Shown piece after piece: positions 1 to 8,410 of a stretch of DNA of 64,000 nucleotides (positions are counted from its first letter, which is position 1; each line of letters starts with the position of its first letter). The DNA comes from Klenkia soli (lineage in GTDB: Bacteria; Actinomycetota; Actinomycetes; Mycobacteriales; Geodermatophilaceae). The position numbers and the translations under genes were made by a program. The stretch covers positions 62,001-126,000 of the forward strand of contig NZ_FNIR01000001.1 of assembly GCF_900103975.1 (NCBI RefSeq), in the 5' to 3' direction. The notes below the pieces were generated by a model that saw only the letters and a list, made by a program, of their open reading frames with translations, was not told the origin of the DNA and searched no databases.

Positions 1-884
1 CCTACCCGGACGTCGCGGCGCTGCGGGCGGCCTACGACTTCGCCGACCTGCAGTCGTTCCTGGACCTGTACTACGCGTGCATGCCGGTGCTGCGCACCAC
101 CGAGGACTTCCACGACCTGACGGCGGCCTACCTGGAACGGTCGCACCGGGACGGCGTCGTGCACGCCGAGCTGTTCGTCGACCTGCAGGTGCACCTGGCC
201 AACGGCATCGGCGCCGACGACGTCCTGGACGGGATGACCCGGGCGCTGGCCGGCGCCCGCGCGGCCCGGGGCACCACCGGCGGGATCATCCTGAGCATCG
301 TCCGGGACAGTCCGGTGGCCACCGCGCACGCCGCCCTGGACGCCGTCGCCCACCGCATCCACGACCTGGTGGGCATCGGGCTGGACTCCGCCGAGGTCGG
401 GTACCCGCCGTCCCTGTTCGTCGAGGTGTTCGACCGGGCCGCTGCGCTGGGGCTGCACCGGGTGGCGCACGCCGGCGAGGAGGGCCCGCCGGCCTACGTG
501 GTCGAGGCGGTCGAGCTGCTCGGGGTGGAGCGGGTCGACCACGGCATCCGGGCGGTCGAGGACGACGCGCTGGTCGCGCTGCTGGTGGAGCGGGGCATCC
601 CGCTGACGGTCTGCCCGCTGTCCAACCTCCGGCTGCGCGCGGTGCCCGACCTCGCCGCGCACCCGATCCGCGCCCTGGTCGACGCCGGGGTGGCGGTGAC
701 GGTGAACTCCGACGACCCGGCCTACTTCGGCGGGTACGCCGGCGCCAACTACGCGGTGCTGGTCGAGCTGGGGTTCACCGCACCCGAGTTCGCCCGGTTG
801 GCGGCGACGTCGGTGCGGGCCTCGTTCACCGACGACGCCCGCAAGGCCGAGCTGCTGGCGCAGATCGACGCCTGGTCGGTCTGA
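1..884 (+). CDS. Adenine/adenosine deaminase family protein (5' truncated by window edge)
   Basis: Metal-dependent purine deaminase of the amidohydrolase fold, which would convert adenine or adenosine to hypoxanthine or inosine in purine salvage. The frame is open from base 3, so the N-terminus lies outside the window and about 293 residues are visible. Motifs seen: LQSFLDLYYA near the visible start, HAGEEG (catalytic Glu, near base 470), VDHGIR (conserved His) and NSDDPAYFGGY (metal-ligand Asp). The LQSFLDLYYA and SDDPAYFGGY forms are what I associate with adenine deaminases of the Aah1 type, so adenine is the more likely substrate; that is inference. It ends three bases before the convergent GNAT gene. 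Confidence 0.88.
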   Translation, partial: YPDVAALRAAYDFADLQSFLDLYYACMPVLRTTEDFHDLTAAYLERSHRDGVVHAELFVDLQVHLANGIGADDVLDGMTRALAGARAARGTTGGIILSIVRDSPVATAHAALDAVAHRIHDLVGIGLDSAEVGYPPSLFVEVFDRAAALGLHRVAHAGEEGPPAYVVEAVELLGVERVDHGIRAVEDDALVALLVERGIPLTVCPLSNLRLRAVPDLAAHPIRALVDAGVAVTVNSDDPAYFGGYAGANYAVLVELGFTAPEFARLAATSVRASFTDDARKAELLAQIDAWSV

Positions 885-887
885 GGA

Positions 888-1460
888 TCAGCCCAGGTCG
901 AGCCGCATCAGCACCCTCGGGAAGCCGTTCAGCACCGACGTGGTCTCGGCGGCCTGGGTGAACCCGGCCCGCTCGAAGAGGGCCTTGGTGCCCACGTAGG
1001 CCATCGTCAGGTCGACCTTCGCGCCGCCGTTGTCGACCGGGTAGGCCTCGACGGCCGGGGCGCCGTGGTCGCGGGCGAACTGGACGGCGCCGGAGACGAG
1101 GTGGTGCGCGATGCCCTGCCCGCGGTGCCCGGGCCGGACCCGGATGCACCAGAGCGACCAGACCGGCAGGTCGTCGACGTGCGGGATGCGGCGGCTGCCG
1201 GCGAACGTGGTGTCGGACCGAGGGTGGACGGCGGCCCACCCGACCACCTCGTCGCCGTCGTGGGCCAGCACCCCCGGCGGTGGGTCCTCGGCGACCAGCT
1301 CGCGCACCCGGTCACCGCGGTCGGGGCCGGCGAGGGCCTGGTTCTCCTTCGACGGGATGCGGTAGCTCAGGCACCAGCAGACGTTCGAGCCGGCCTTCTT
1401 CGGCCCGACCATGGTCGCGACGTCGTCGAAGCCGGTCGCCGGCCGCACCTCGATCGCCAT
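888..1460 (-). CDS. GNAT family N-acetyltransferase
   Basis: Predicted acetyl-CoA-dependent N-acetyltransferase of 190 residues; the acceptor is unknown. The acetyl-CoA motif is visible as RVRPGHRGQGIA in the second half, followed by the usual C-terminal ALFERAGF segment. I chose the ATG at 1460 because AGGA lies about ten bases upstream and the protein then opens MAIEVRPAT, a normal GNAT start; a longer GTG form from 1496 is possible. The middle is unusual in having two close cysteines (NVCWCLSYR), a form seen in some actinobacterial GNATs. It is divergent from the DUF1353 gene, with 56 bases between starts. Confidence 0.85.
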   Translation of the reverse strand: MAIEVRPATGFDDVATMVGPKKAGSNVCWCLSYRIPSKENQALAGPDRGDRVRELVAEDPPPGVLAHDGDEVVGWAAVHPRSDTTFAGSRRIPHVDDLPVWSLWCIRVRPGHRGQGIAHHLVSGAVQFARDHGAPAVEAYPVDNGGAKVDLTMAYVGTKALFERAGFTQAAETTSVLNGFPRVLMRLDLG

Positions 1461-1516
1461 CGGTGGATCCTGGCGCAGGATGGTCCTGACGACCACCCCG
1501 AGGCATGGAGGCGCCG

Positions 1517-2101
1517 GTGCCGTTCGTGACCCGCCCGCACGTCGAGCAGCTCGCCGACCGGCGGTGGCGGTTGACCGAGCCGCTGGTGTACCGGGGCCGC
1601 CAGGAGGAATGGGTGGTGCCGACCGGGTTCGTCACCGACTTCGCGTCGGTGCCTGTGCCGGTGCGGTGGCTGATCCCGGCCGACGGCCCCTGGACGGCGG
1701 CCGCGATCGTGCATGACTGGTTCTGCACGGTCGGCATCGCAGCGGGCGCGATCACCAGCCGGGACGCGGACGGTGTGTTCCGCCGGATGTGCCGCGAGCT
1801 GGGGACGCCGGTGCTGCGCCGCTGGCTGATGTGGGCCGGCGTGCGGTGGGGTGCGCTGGCCAACCCGGTGCGCCGGCCCGGGTTCGCCCGCGACCTGCCC
1901 GCCGTCCTCGGGGTGTCGGTGCTGGCGGTGCCGCTCGTGGTGCCGGTGTCGCTGGTGGTCGGGGTCGGGCTGGCCGTGGACGCCGTCGTCGACCGGGCCC
2001 TCACCCTGGCGCTCCGCCTGCTGCGTCGCCCCGCCGACCCGGCGGGCCCGTGGCTCGACGAGCGGGTGGGGGCGCCTCAGAGCAGCCCGGACAACCGGTA
2101 G
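1517..2101 (+). CDS. DUF1353 family protein
   Basis: About 194 residues. The N-terminal 90 residues match the DUF1353 pattern: a VPTGFVTDFASVP segment followed by AAIVHDWF. The family occurs in phages and bacteria and has no known reaction. The C-terminal half is hydrophobic (LAVPLVVPVSLVVGVGLAV), suggesting one or two membrane segments added to the domain. GTG at 1517 is preferred because GGAGG sits five bases upstream; an in-frame ATG at 1505 would place that GGAGG inside the gene. The 3' end overlaps the convergent TrmH-like gene by 25 bases. Confidence 0.75.
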   Translation: MPFVTRPHVEQLADRRWRLTEPLVYRGRQEEWVVPTGFVTDFASVPVPVRWLIPADGPWTAAAIVHDWFCTVGIAAGAITSRDADGVFRRMCRELGTPVLRRWLMWAGVRWGALANPVRRPGFARDLPAVLGVSVLAVPLVVPVSLVVGVGLAVDAVVDRALTLALRLLRRPADPAGPWLDERVGAPQSSPDNR

Positions 2102-2592
2102 AGCACCAACGACCCGGCGACCGCGACGTTCAAGCTCGAACCGGTGCCGACCATCGGGATCTCCACCGCGACGTCCAGCAGGTCGAGCCCACCGGGCGGG
2201 ATGCCGGTCTGCTCGTGCCCGAGGACGACGACGGTGCGCCGGCGGGCGGCGGGGAGATCGGCCAGCCGCACCGACTCGTCGGTCAGCTCGACGCCGACCA
2301 CCTGGGTGCCGGTGTCCCGCTGGCGAGCCAGCCAGGTGAGCTGGTCGCCGGTCCAGTGCACGCAGGTCGGTCGGCGCAGCGTGTTGCCGCGGGCCAGGGC
2401 CTCGGGCACCCAGGGCAGCTTCGGCACCGCGAGGCAGGCGCCGACGGCGTCGGCGGTGCGCAGCAGGGTGCCGAGGTTGGCGCCGTGCATGGGCCAGAGC
2501 GGCGCGACGACGAGGTGGTCCCAGCAGGGGTGGGACCGGCGGCGCCGTTGCCGGCGCAGTTCGCGGGGCGGGGTGAGCCGCGGGGCGCTCAC
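2077..2592 (-). CDS. TrmH/SpoU family RNA 2'-O-methyltransferase
   Basis: Predicted SAM-dependent ribose methyltransferase of the SPOUT class acting on tRNA or rRNA. All three SpoU motifs are visible: MHGANLGTLLRTADAVG (motif 1), VVVLGHEQTGIP (motif 2) and VEIPMVGTGSSLNVAVA (motif 3), the last two forming the knotted SAM site. About 171 residues from the GTG at 2592, close to the minimal TrmH length. The frame stays open upstream into the DUF222/HNH gene, but that extension is arginine- and proline-rich and looks non-coding. The start is uncertain because no strong ribosome binding site is near. Target RNA not identifiable. Confidence 0.82.
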   Translation of the reverse strand: MSAPRLTPPRELRRQRRRRSHPCWDHLVVAPLWPMHGANLGTLLRTADAVGACLAVPKLPWVPEALARGNTLRRPTCVHWTGDQLTWLARQRDTGTQVVGVELTDESVRLADLPAARRRTVVVLGHEQTGIPPGGLDLLDVAVEIPMVGTGSSLNVAVAGSLVLYRLSGLL

Positions 2593-2684
2593 CGGCGTGC
2601 GGGGCAGATCTCCATGGTGACGGCGCTTCGCGGCGCGCCGGGGCCATCGTCGGGGGACGTGCAGGGGCCGAGCGTAGCCACGGT

Positions 2685-3886
2685 TCAGACGAGGCGAGGT
2701 TCCAGGAGGATCTCGGATCCGTCGGGGCGGTAGGTGCGCCATCGGCCGCCGGGATCTCGCTGGACCCGGAAGCCGTGGTGGACCTTGGTGCGGTGCGGTT
2801 CGCACAGCAGAGCGGAGTTGGTCAGTGAGGTCTCCCCGCCGAGCGCCCAGTGGATCAGGTGGTGGACGTCGGCCCAGTGGTGGGGCGCTCCGCAGCCGGC
2901 GAACACGCAGGTCTTGTCCCTGGCGACCACCGCCCGTCGCAGCGCGGGCGTCACGACCCGGTGGGAGCGGCCCAGCTGCAGCGGGGTGCCGTCGGGGCCC
3001 ATCACGATCCGGGAGACCACCGAGTCGCAGGCCAGCCAGCGGGCGCGGGCGGCGGAGATGGTTGCCCCGAAGCCGGTGGACGCCGTCCCCGGCCCGGCGC
3101 CCTCGCCCACGAGGTCATCCAGGTTCATCGTCACCACGATGCGCGGCTTCTCCTTGCGCACCACGGGCAGGTCACCGGCGGCGAGCTGGTTGTCCGCCAG
3201 CTGCACCAGGGCATCGGCGTTCTGCTGCCACCGCGTGCGCAGGTCCCCCTGCGGGCGGTGGGCCTGCACGATCGACTCCAGCGCAGCCTTGACCTTCTCC
3301 CCACCCACGGCGTCCAGGTCGAACCGGCCGGTCACGCTGCCGTCGGCGTGGGTGGCCATGCTCAGCCGTCGCTCCTCGGTGGGGTCGGGCTCGGTGCCGT
3401 CGGGGTCCAGCGCCGCCTCGAACGCCTTCACCGCAACCGCCAACGTCTGGTGCGACGAGGACACGGCCAGCGCCGCCCAGGTCTGGTCGAACGCGGCCAG
3501 GTCGACGTCCTGCTCAGCCGCCCGAGCACGCTCTCGCTCCCCCACCCCGGCCGCCACCAGATCCATCTGCGCGGCGGTGGCGGCACCCTCGGCGAACACG
3601 GCAGCCAACCGCGGGAAGTGCTCCAGCGCCCGACCGGCGCGCACCACCCGGCTCGCCTCAGCCGGCGACAACCGCAGGTGCCCGATCAACCACGACCGCA
3701 TCGACCCCAACCCGTCGTGCTCGGGCGCCTGGATCAGCTCCGCGCGACGGGCCGTGCGGGCGATCTCGGCGTCCAACCGGTTGCGGGCGGCCACCAGCAC
3801 CGCCGTCCGGTCCAGCACCTGGCGTTGCCCAGCCCGTGCAGATCCTCGGACAGGAGGCCGTCGAGCGCCGATCCCAGCTCGCTCAC
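2685..3886 (-). CDS. DUF222 / HNH endonuclease (13E12 repeat type), apparently frameshifted near the N-terminus
   Basis: Protein of the 13E12/DUF222 family with a C-terminal HNH nuclease domain. From GTG 3816-3818 the frame gives 377 residues: DUF222 over roughly the first 250, then CVFAGCGAPHHWADVHH, GGETSLTN and LLCEPHRTKVHH, carrying the zinc-binding cysteines and HNH histidines. The better start is GTG 3884-3886, directly after a GGGAGG site; it reads VSELGSALDGLLSEDLHG, a typical N-terminus for the family, but in another frame. One missing C near 3818-3822 (GCCAGGTG where GCCCAGGTG is expected) would join the two. Either a real single-base loss or a sequencing error. A LexA-like box lies upstream. 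Confidence 0.8.
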
Positions 3887-3902
3887 GTCACCTCCCGACC
3901 GC

Positions 3903-3918
3903 TCGAACACGTGTACGA
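3903..3918 (-). promoter_or_regulatory. LexA/SOS-box-like site upstream of the DUF222/HNH gene
   Basis: TCGAAC, four bases, GTACGA: matches the actinobacterial SOS box (TCGAAC N4 GTTCGA) at 11 of 12 defined positions and lies 17 bases upstream of the preferred GTG. 13E12-type genes in mycobacteria are known to carry such boxes, so DNA-damage induction is likely. Confidence 0.7.
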
Positions 3919-4022
3919 AGCGTACTGGGTCAAACGGTCGCGAACAAGGAGAAAGCCCAGCTCAGAGCCCCCTGCGGGCGGTCAGGACGCGGTCACGCCC
4001 GGTGCGCGCCGAGGTGCAGGTG

Positions 4023-5120
4023 TCACGGGATGATGCCGTCGGCGCGGTAGCGGTCGAAGAGGCGGTAGAACGAGTCCTCGGTGCGCACGTAGCCGGTGAA
4101 GCCCAGCAACCGGGACCGGCTCATGTCGGCGAGCACCTCGATGTCGCGGCCCAGGTCGGAGTCGGTGTGCCACCAGGACGCCACCCGCGAGAGGTCGGGC
4201 TCGACCAGGCCGTGCTCGGCGACGACGCGCGCCCAGACCGGCTCGGCGTCGGCCATCTGCTCCTCCAGCGGACGCGGCGCCTCGGAGAAGCCGACCGCCT
4301 CGACGTCGAGGGCGGCGGCCAGCTTGGGCCACATCCAGCGCCAGCGGAAAACGTCGCCGTTGACCACGTTGAAGGCCTGGTCGGCGGCGGCCTCGGTGGT
4401 CGAGGCCCAGATCATGTGGTCGGCGAGCTGGCCGGCGTCGGTCATGTCGACCAGCGAGTTCCACTGGGTCTCCGACCCCGGGAACACGAACGGGCGCCCG
4501 TCGGCGCGGCAGATCGCGGCGTAGGCGGCCAGCGTCGAGCCCATGTTCATGGCGTTGCCGACGGCGTGGCCGATGACGGTGTGCGAGCGGTGCACGCTCC
4601 AGGTGAAGCCCTGCTCGGCCGCCGCGGCGAAGAGGGCGTCCTCCTGGGCGTAGTAGAAGTTCTCGACCGGCAGGCGGTCGGCGTCCTCGTGGAACGGGGT
4701 GTCGGGCATCTCGCCCTGGGCGTAGGCCTCGAAGGGGCCGAGGTAGTGCTTGAGGCCGGTGACCAGCGCAACGTGCCGGACGCTTCGGCCAGGGGCCAGC
4801 GCGGCCAGCAGGTCGGCGACCATCGCCTTGTTGACCACGATGTTCTCGGCCTCGGTGTCCTGCTTGGACCACGCGCAGAAGAACACGTGGGTGGGTCGCA
4901 GCTCACCCAGCGCCTCGGCCAGGGAGTCGGCGGAGCGCAGGTCGGCGCGGACATGCCGGGCGCTCGAGCCCTCGATCGGGTTGCGGGAGAGGCCGGAGAC
5001 CTCCCAGCCGCCGGCGGTCAGCTTCTCGACCAGCGCGCTGCCGGTGATGCCGCTGGCACCGACCACGAGGGCGTGCGCGCCGAGGAAGGGAGGGGTGGGT
5101 GCGTTCTGCTCGATGCTCAT
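4023..5120 (-). CDS. SDR family oxidoreductase, PRISE (progesterone 5-beta-reductase/iridoid synthase)-like
   Basis: NAD(P)H-dependent reductase of about 365 residues. The Rossmann motif is at the N-terminus (VVGASGITGSALVEKL). The family-specific motifs are clear: VTGLKHYLGPFEAY, with the lysine that replaces the usual SDR YxxxK lysine, and NFYYAQED, carrying the catalytic tyrosine. PRISE enzymes reduce activated double bonds of enones; the substrate here is unknown. ATG at 5120 gives MSIEQNAPTPP; a GTG at 5135 in the same frame is an alternative, since the ribosome site before 5120 is very close. It is a single-gene unit transcribed away from the small membrane protein at 5174. Confidence 0.85.
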   Translation of the reverse strand: MSIEQNAPTPPFLGAHALVVGASGITGSALVEKLTAGGWEVSGLSRNPIEGSSARHVRADLRSADSLAEALGELRPTHVFFCAWSKQDTEAENIVVNKAMVADLLAALAPGRSVRHVALVTGLKHYLGPFEAYAQGEMPDTPFHEDADRLPVENFYYAQEDALFAAAAEQGFTWSVHRSHTVIGHAVGNAMNMGSTLAAYAAICRADGRPFVFPGSETQWNSLVDMTDAGQLADHMIWASTTEAAADQAFNVVNGDVFRWRWMWPKLAAALDVEAVGFSEAPRPLEEQMADAEPVWARVVAEHGLVEPDLSRVASWWHTDSDLGRDIEVLADMSRSRLLGFTGYVRTEDSFYRLFDRYRADGIIP

Positions 5121-5173
5121 CCTTCGGGGCAGCACCGCCGACCGCCTGCGTGTTCCACCGCGTTGCGCGGGGG

Positions 5174-5386
5174 ATGATGGTGGGCATGGAGATGCTGCGC
5201 CGACTGCAGGCCGAACGTCCGCTGGTGTTCTGGCTCGTCCTGCTCGTGGGCTTCTGGGTCGCCTTCCGGCTGCTGATCTTCGTGGCCGAGCTGATCCTCG
5301 GGCCGTTCGGTCTTCCCGGGTGGGCCCCGTTGGCCCTGGTGCTGGTCGGGCTCGTCGTCGTCGCCCGCCGGCAGGACTCGCGCTGA
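5174..5386 (+). CDS. Small two-helix membrane protein
   Basis: About 70 residues (58-66 if one of the following ATGs at 5177 or 5186 is used). Two hydrophobic stretches fill most of it: VFWLVLLVGFWVAFRLLIFVAELIL and, after a GPFGLPGW turn, PLALVLVGLVVV, ending in a basic RRQDSR tail. I recognise no family. A G-rich run just before 5174 is the only candidate ribosome site. It is divergent from the PRISE-like gene and lies 100 bases before the next membrane protein. Confidence 0.6.
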   Translation: MMVGMEMLRRLQAERPLVFWLVLLVGFWVAFRLLIFVAELILGPFGLPGWAPLALVLVGLVVVARRQDSR

Positions 5387-5485
5387 ACCGTCGGGTTGCG
5401 GTGCCTCTCGAGCACCGGGACGCTCGGCGCTGATCGCCCCCGACCGACCTCCATGGTGGGGCGGCGACGTCCTGGAGGAACCCCC

Positions 5486-5899
5486 GTGCCCTACCGGCCC
5501 ATCCCGGCAGCCCGCATCCTGTTCCCCGTCGCCTTCGTCGGGTTCACCGCGCTCGGGGTCTTCTTCGTGGTGATATCGGCCCGCGACGACGGCCCGCCGG
5601 CGTGGTTCCTGCTGCTGTGGCTGGCCGCGCTGGCGTGGAACGCCTACTGGTGGTTGCTGCGCACCGCCGTCGAGGTGTCGGTCGCCGACGGCCGCTTCCG
5701 GTGGCGGACACCAGTGCGCAGCGGTGACGTCCCGGTGGACGACGTCCTGGGCATCGGGCCCACCCGGGCCTCACGGCAGATGGCCCGGATCGAGCTGCGC
5801 GACCGCCGTCCGCTGCTCGTGCCGGTGCGCTACGGGTTCGGCGAGGTGGAGCGGGCGATCATGGCCGCCGCCCCGCGAGCGGTGGTCCAGCCCCGCTGA
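5486..5899 (+). CDS. Hypothetical membrane protein with a PH-like C-terminal half
   Basis: 137 residues from GTG 5486, which has GGAGG seven bases upstream. Two membrane helices (ILFPVAFVGFTALGVFFVV and WFLLLWLAALAWNAYWWLL) are followed by a 70-residue soluble part: VEVSVADGRFRWRTPV, VDDVLGIGPTR and RPLLVPVRYGFGEVERAI. That order of short beta-type segments resembles small actinobacterial membrane proteins with a bacterial PH-like domain. Function unknown. The 146 bases that follow before the CtaG-like gene hold no feature I can name. Confidence 0.7.
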   Translation: MPYRPIPAARILFPVAFVGFTALGVFFVVISARDDGPPAWFLLLWLAALAWNAYWWLLRTAVEVSVADGRFRWRTPVRSGDVPVDDVLGIGPTRASRQMARIELRDRRPLLVPVRYGFGEVERAIMAAAPRAVVQPR

Positions 5900-6045
5900 T
5901 CCGCAGTGGTCAGCTGCAGCCCCTGCGGTGCTGAGGTCGGCGAGGACCCCTGGGGCGACCTCGATCCGAGGCGCGAAGCCCCCCTCGTGCAAGCTCGGCG
6001 TGGAGTCCCCCGGGAACACCCAGGCAGCCGCGGCACCATCGTGGC

Positions 6046-6981
6046 GTGCCCGACCTGAGCCACCCCGTGCGGGCCGCCGATCTGGCCGAGCAGTGGCGGC
6101 CGGACTGGCTGAGTCTCGTCGTCCTGGGCGGCGTGGTGGTCCTCGTCGTCCGGGCCCGACTGCGCCTGCGCGCGGACGGGCGTGGATGGCCGCGGTCCCG
6201 CGACGCGTCGCTCGCCGCCGGGGTCGTCCTCGGTGTCTGGGTGACCTGCGGCTTCCCGCAGGCCCGCGGGTCGCAGCTGATGTGGGTGTGGACGACGCAG
6301 GTGCTGCTCCTGCTGCTCGTCGTCCCCGTCCTGCTGGTGGCCGCGCAGCCGCTGGCGTTGGCCCGGGCGGCCTACGGTCCGCGGTCGGGCCTGGCCCGGG
6401 TGCTCGCCTCCGGGCCCATGCGGGTCGGCGGGCACCCGGCGGTGAGCCCGCTCTACGTGCCGGTCCTCGCCGGTCTGCTGTTCTTCGGCGGGGTCGGCGC
6501 CTGGAGCCTGCGCTGGGCGCCGGTCGGCTGGGCGCTGCACGTGCTGCTCCTGCTGGTCGGGGCGGTGATCGCCCTCCCGCTGGTCGACCGTGAGGACACC
6601 CGCACCTCGCTGGCCGTCGGCGCGGCGCTGGCGGTCGGTGTCGTCGAGCTGCTGCTGGACGCGGTGCCGGGCATCGTGCTGCGCCTGGAGACCCACCTGA
6701 CGATCCCCGCGTTCGGCCTCGACCGGCCGCCCTGGGCGCCGAGCTGGCTGGCCGACCAGCAGACCGCGGGCAGCATCCTGTGGACCGTCGCCGAGGTGCT
6801 GGACCTGCCGTTCCTGGTGCTCACCGTGCTGCAGTGGATCCGGGTCGAGCGCACGGAGGCCCGCCGGGTCGACCTCGAGCTGGACCGCGCGCAGCTCGCC
6901 CCGACGGGCACCGATCCCGACCCGACGACGCCGTGGTGGCACCACGACCCCGCACTGCGGGGGCGCTACGGCCCGCCCTGA
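6046..6981 (+). CDS. CtaG-like cytochrome c oxidase assembly family membrane protein
   Basis: 311 residues with about seven hydrophobic segments, matching the caa3-type CtaG family, which supports copper insertion into cytochrome c oxidase in Gram-positive bacteria. Family-like features: MWVWTTQVLLLLLVVPVLLV with a conserved proline-rich membrane turn, a LLLDAVPGIVLRLETHL segment, and the WLADQQTAGSILW motif common to these proteins. A charged C-terminal tail ends in WWHHDPALRGRY. Start GTG 6046. No other oxidase gene is adjacent, so the role rests on family membership only. It converges on the CCA-type nucleotidyltransferase gene. Confidence 0.75.
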   Translation: MPDLSHPVRAADLAEQWRPDWLSLVVLGGVVVLVVRARLRLRADGRGWPRSRDASLAAGVVLGVWVTCGFPQARGSQLMWVWTTQVLLLLLVVPVLLVAAQPLALARAAYGPRSGLARVLASGPMRVGGHPAVSPLYVPVLAGLLFFGGVGAWSLRWAPVGWALHVLLLLVGAVIALPLVDREDTRTSLAVGAALAVGVVELLLDAVPGIVLRLETHLTIPAFGLDRPPWAPSWLADQQTAGSILWTVAEVLDLPFLVLTVLQWIRVERTEARRVDLELDRAQLAPTGTDPDPTTPWWHHDPALRGRYGPP

Positions 6982-7006
6982 CCCGTCGCCCCGGCCTCCC
7001 CTCCTG

Positions 7007-8392
7007 CTACCGGGCGTCCAGCAGGTCCGCGAGCCGTCCGTCCGCGGCGAGCTCGGCCAGCCACGCCACGGCGCCCGCCCGGTCGGTGAACAGCCCCTCG
7101 TCCTGGGCGGCGAGGGCCGCGGCCATGACTCCCCGGAAGCACGGACCGGGTTCGTGCCCCAGGGCGATGAGGTCGGCCCCGCGCAGCAGCGGTCGGGCGG
7201 GCTCCCGCTCCACCCCGACCTCCTCGGCCAGCGCCAGCCAGGACGTGGTCGGGTTCGGCCCCGACCCGGCGCCGCGGCCGGCGTGGTCCGCCCCGCAGAC
7301 CAGTGACCAGTCCGCCAGCGACGCCGGCGCGAGCCGGCGGGCCAGCCGACGCACCGCTGCCCGGCTCGGCCCGCGGGTCGCCGACGTGGCGACCATGTGC
7401 TCCCGGACCACCGGGACGACGCGGTCGACGAGACCGGGCGGGGCACCGATCGAGCCGAGCAGCTCCTGCACCGCCTCGGCCCCGGACTCGGCGTGCCCGT
7501 GGGAGGTGATCCGCCCGTCGGCCCGCACCTGCGTGCGGGTGGCCTTGCCGAGGTCGTGCAGCAGCGCCCCGAGCACCACGACCGTGCGGTCGTCCCCGGT
7601 CAGCCCGGCGCCGTCGGCCAGGACCGCCGCGGCGTCGCCGGCCAGGCCCGAGTGCACCAGGACGTCGCCCTCCGGGTGCCAGCGCGGGTCCTGCGGCACC
7701 CCGGCCAGCCGGGCCAGCTGCGGCACGTGGGCGATCCAGCCGGTCGCGACCAGCGCGGCCACCGCGGCGGTGAGGTCGCGCCCCCGCTCGCCGATGCCCC
7801 GCCACTCGCCCCAGACCCGCTCGACCGGGAGGGTGCGGTGGGCCGGGAACAGGGTGCGGCACAGCTCCGCGGTCTCGGGGGCGAACGCGAACCCGAACCG
7901 GGCGGCGAACCGGACTCCGCGCAGCACCCGCAGCGGGTCGTCGGTGAACGAGGGCCCGGTGTGCCGCAGCACCCCGGCCCGCAGGTCGGCCAGCCCGCCG
8001 ACGGCGTCGAGCACCTCCCCGCTCACCGGGTCGACCATCAGCGCGTTCACGGTGAAGTCGCGCCGGCGGGCGGCGTCCTCGGGTCGGGTGCCCGGGCCCT
8101 CGGCCGGCACGGCGACGTCGAGGTCCTCGCCGTCCCGACGCACCTTCAGGACGGCGAACGACCGCCCCACCTCGTCGACCCGGCCCACCTGTGCCAGCGC
8201 CGCGCGCAGGTCGGCGGGCGCGAGGCCGAACACCTCGACGTCGACGTCCTTCGGGGTGCTGCCCGGCGCGAGCAGGGCATCCCGCACGCAGCCGCCCACC
8301 AGGAGCGGCCGCCCTCCCGCCCGCCTGATCGCGGACAGGACGGCGGCCGTGGCGCTGCTGAGCCCGAATTCGACTGCCGACGACGTGGTCAC
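7007..8392 (-). CDS. CCA-adding tRNA nucleotidyltransferase / poly(A) polymerase family
   Basis: 461 residues. The class II nucleotidyltransferase head is at the N-terminus: LVGGCVRDALL, then DVDVEVFGL with the metal-binding aspartates, RRRDFTVNALMVDP, and DDPLRVLRGVRFAARFGF for primer and nucleotide recognition. An HD phosphohydrolase domain follows (LLHDLGKATRTQ ... HGHAESGAEAVQ). This pairing is seen in bacterial CCA enzymes, which build or repair the tRNA 3' end. That activity would matter here because the tRNA-Ala at 19994 does not encode CCA. Start GTG 8392. It is divergent from another nucleotidyltransferase gene only 18 bases away, which suggests a shared promoter and related RNA-repair roles. 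Confidence 0.88.
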   Translation of the reverse strand: MTTSSAVEFGLSSATAAVLSAIRRAGGRPLLVGGCVRDALLAPGSTPKDVDVEVFGLAPADLRAALAQVGRVDEVGRSFAVLKVRRDGEDLDVAVPAEGPGTRPEDAARRRDFTVNALMVDPVSGEVLDAVGGLADLRAGVLRHTGPSFTDDPLRVLRGVRFAARFGFAFAPETAELCRTLFPAHRTLPVERVWGEWRGIGERGRDLTAAVAALVATGWIAHVPQLARLAGVPQDPRWHPEGDVLVHSGLAGDAAAVLADGAGLTGDDRTVVVLGALLHDLGKATRTQVRADGRITSHGHAESGAEAVQELLGSIGAPPGLVDRVVPVVREHMVATSATRGPSRAAVRRLARRLAPASLADWSLVCGADHAGRGAGSGPNPTTSWLALAEEVGVEREPARPLLRGADLIALGHEPGPCFRGVMAAALAAQDEGLFTDRAGAVAWLAELAADGRLADLLDAR

Positions 8393-8410
8393 GATGGGAG
8401 TGTGGCCGCC

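Noticed and set aside
3816-3825. Programmed ribosomal frameshift in the DUF222/HNH gene
   Set aside because: No slippery heptamer or downstream pseudoknot is obvious at GCCAGGTGC; a lost base is simpler.
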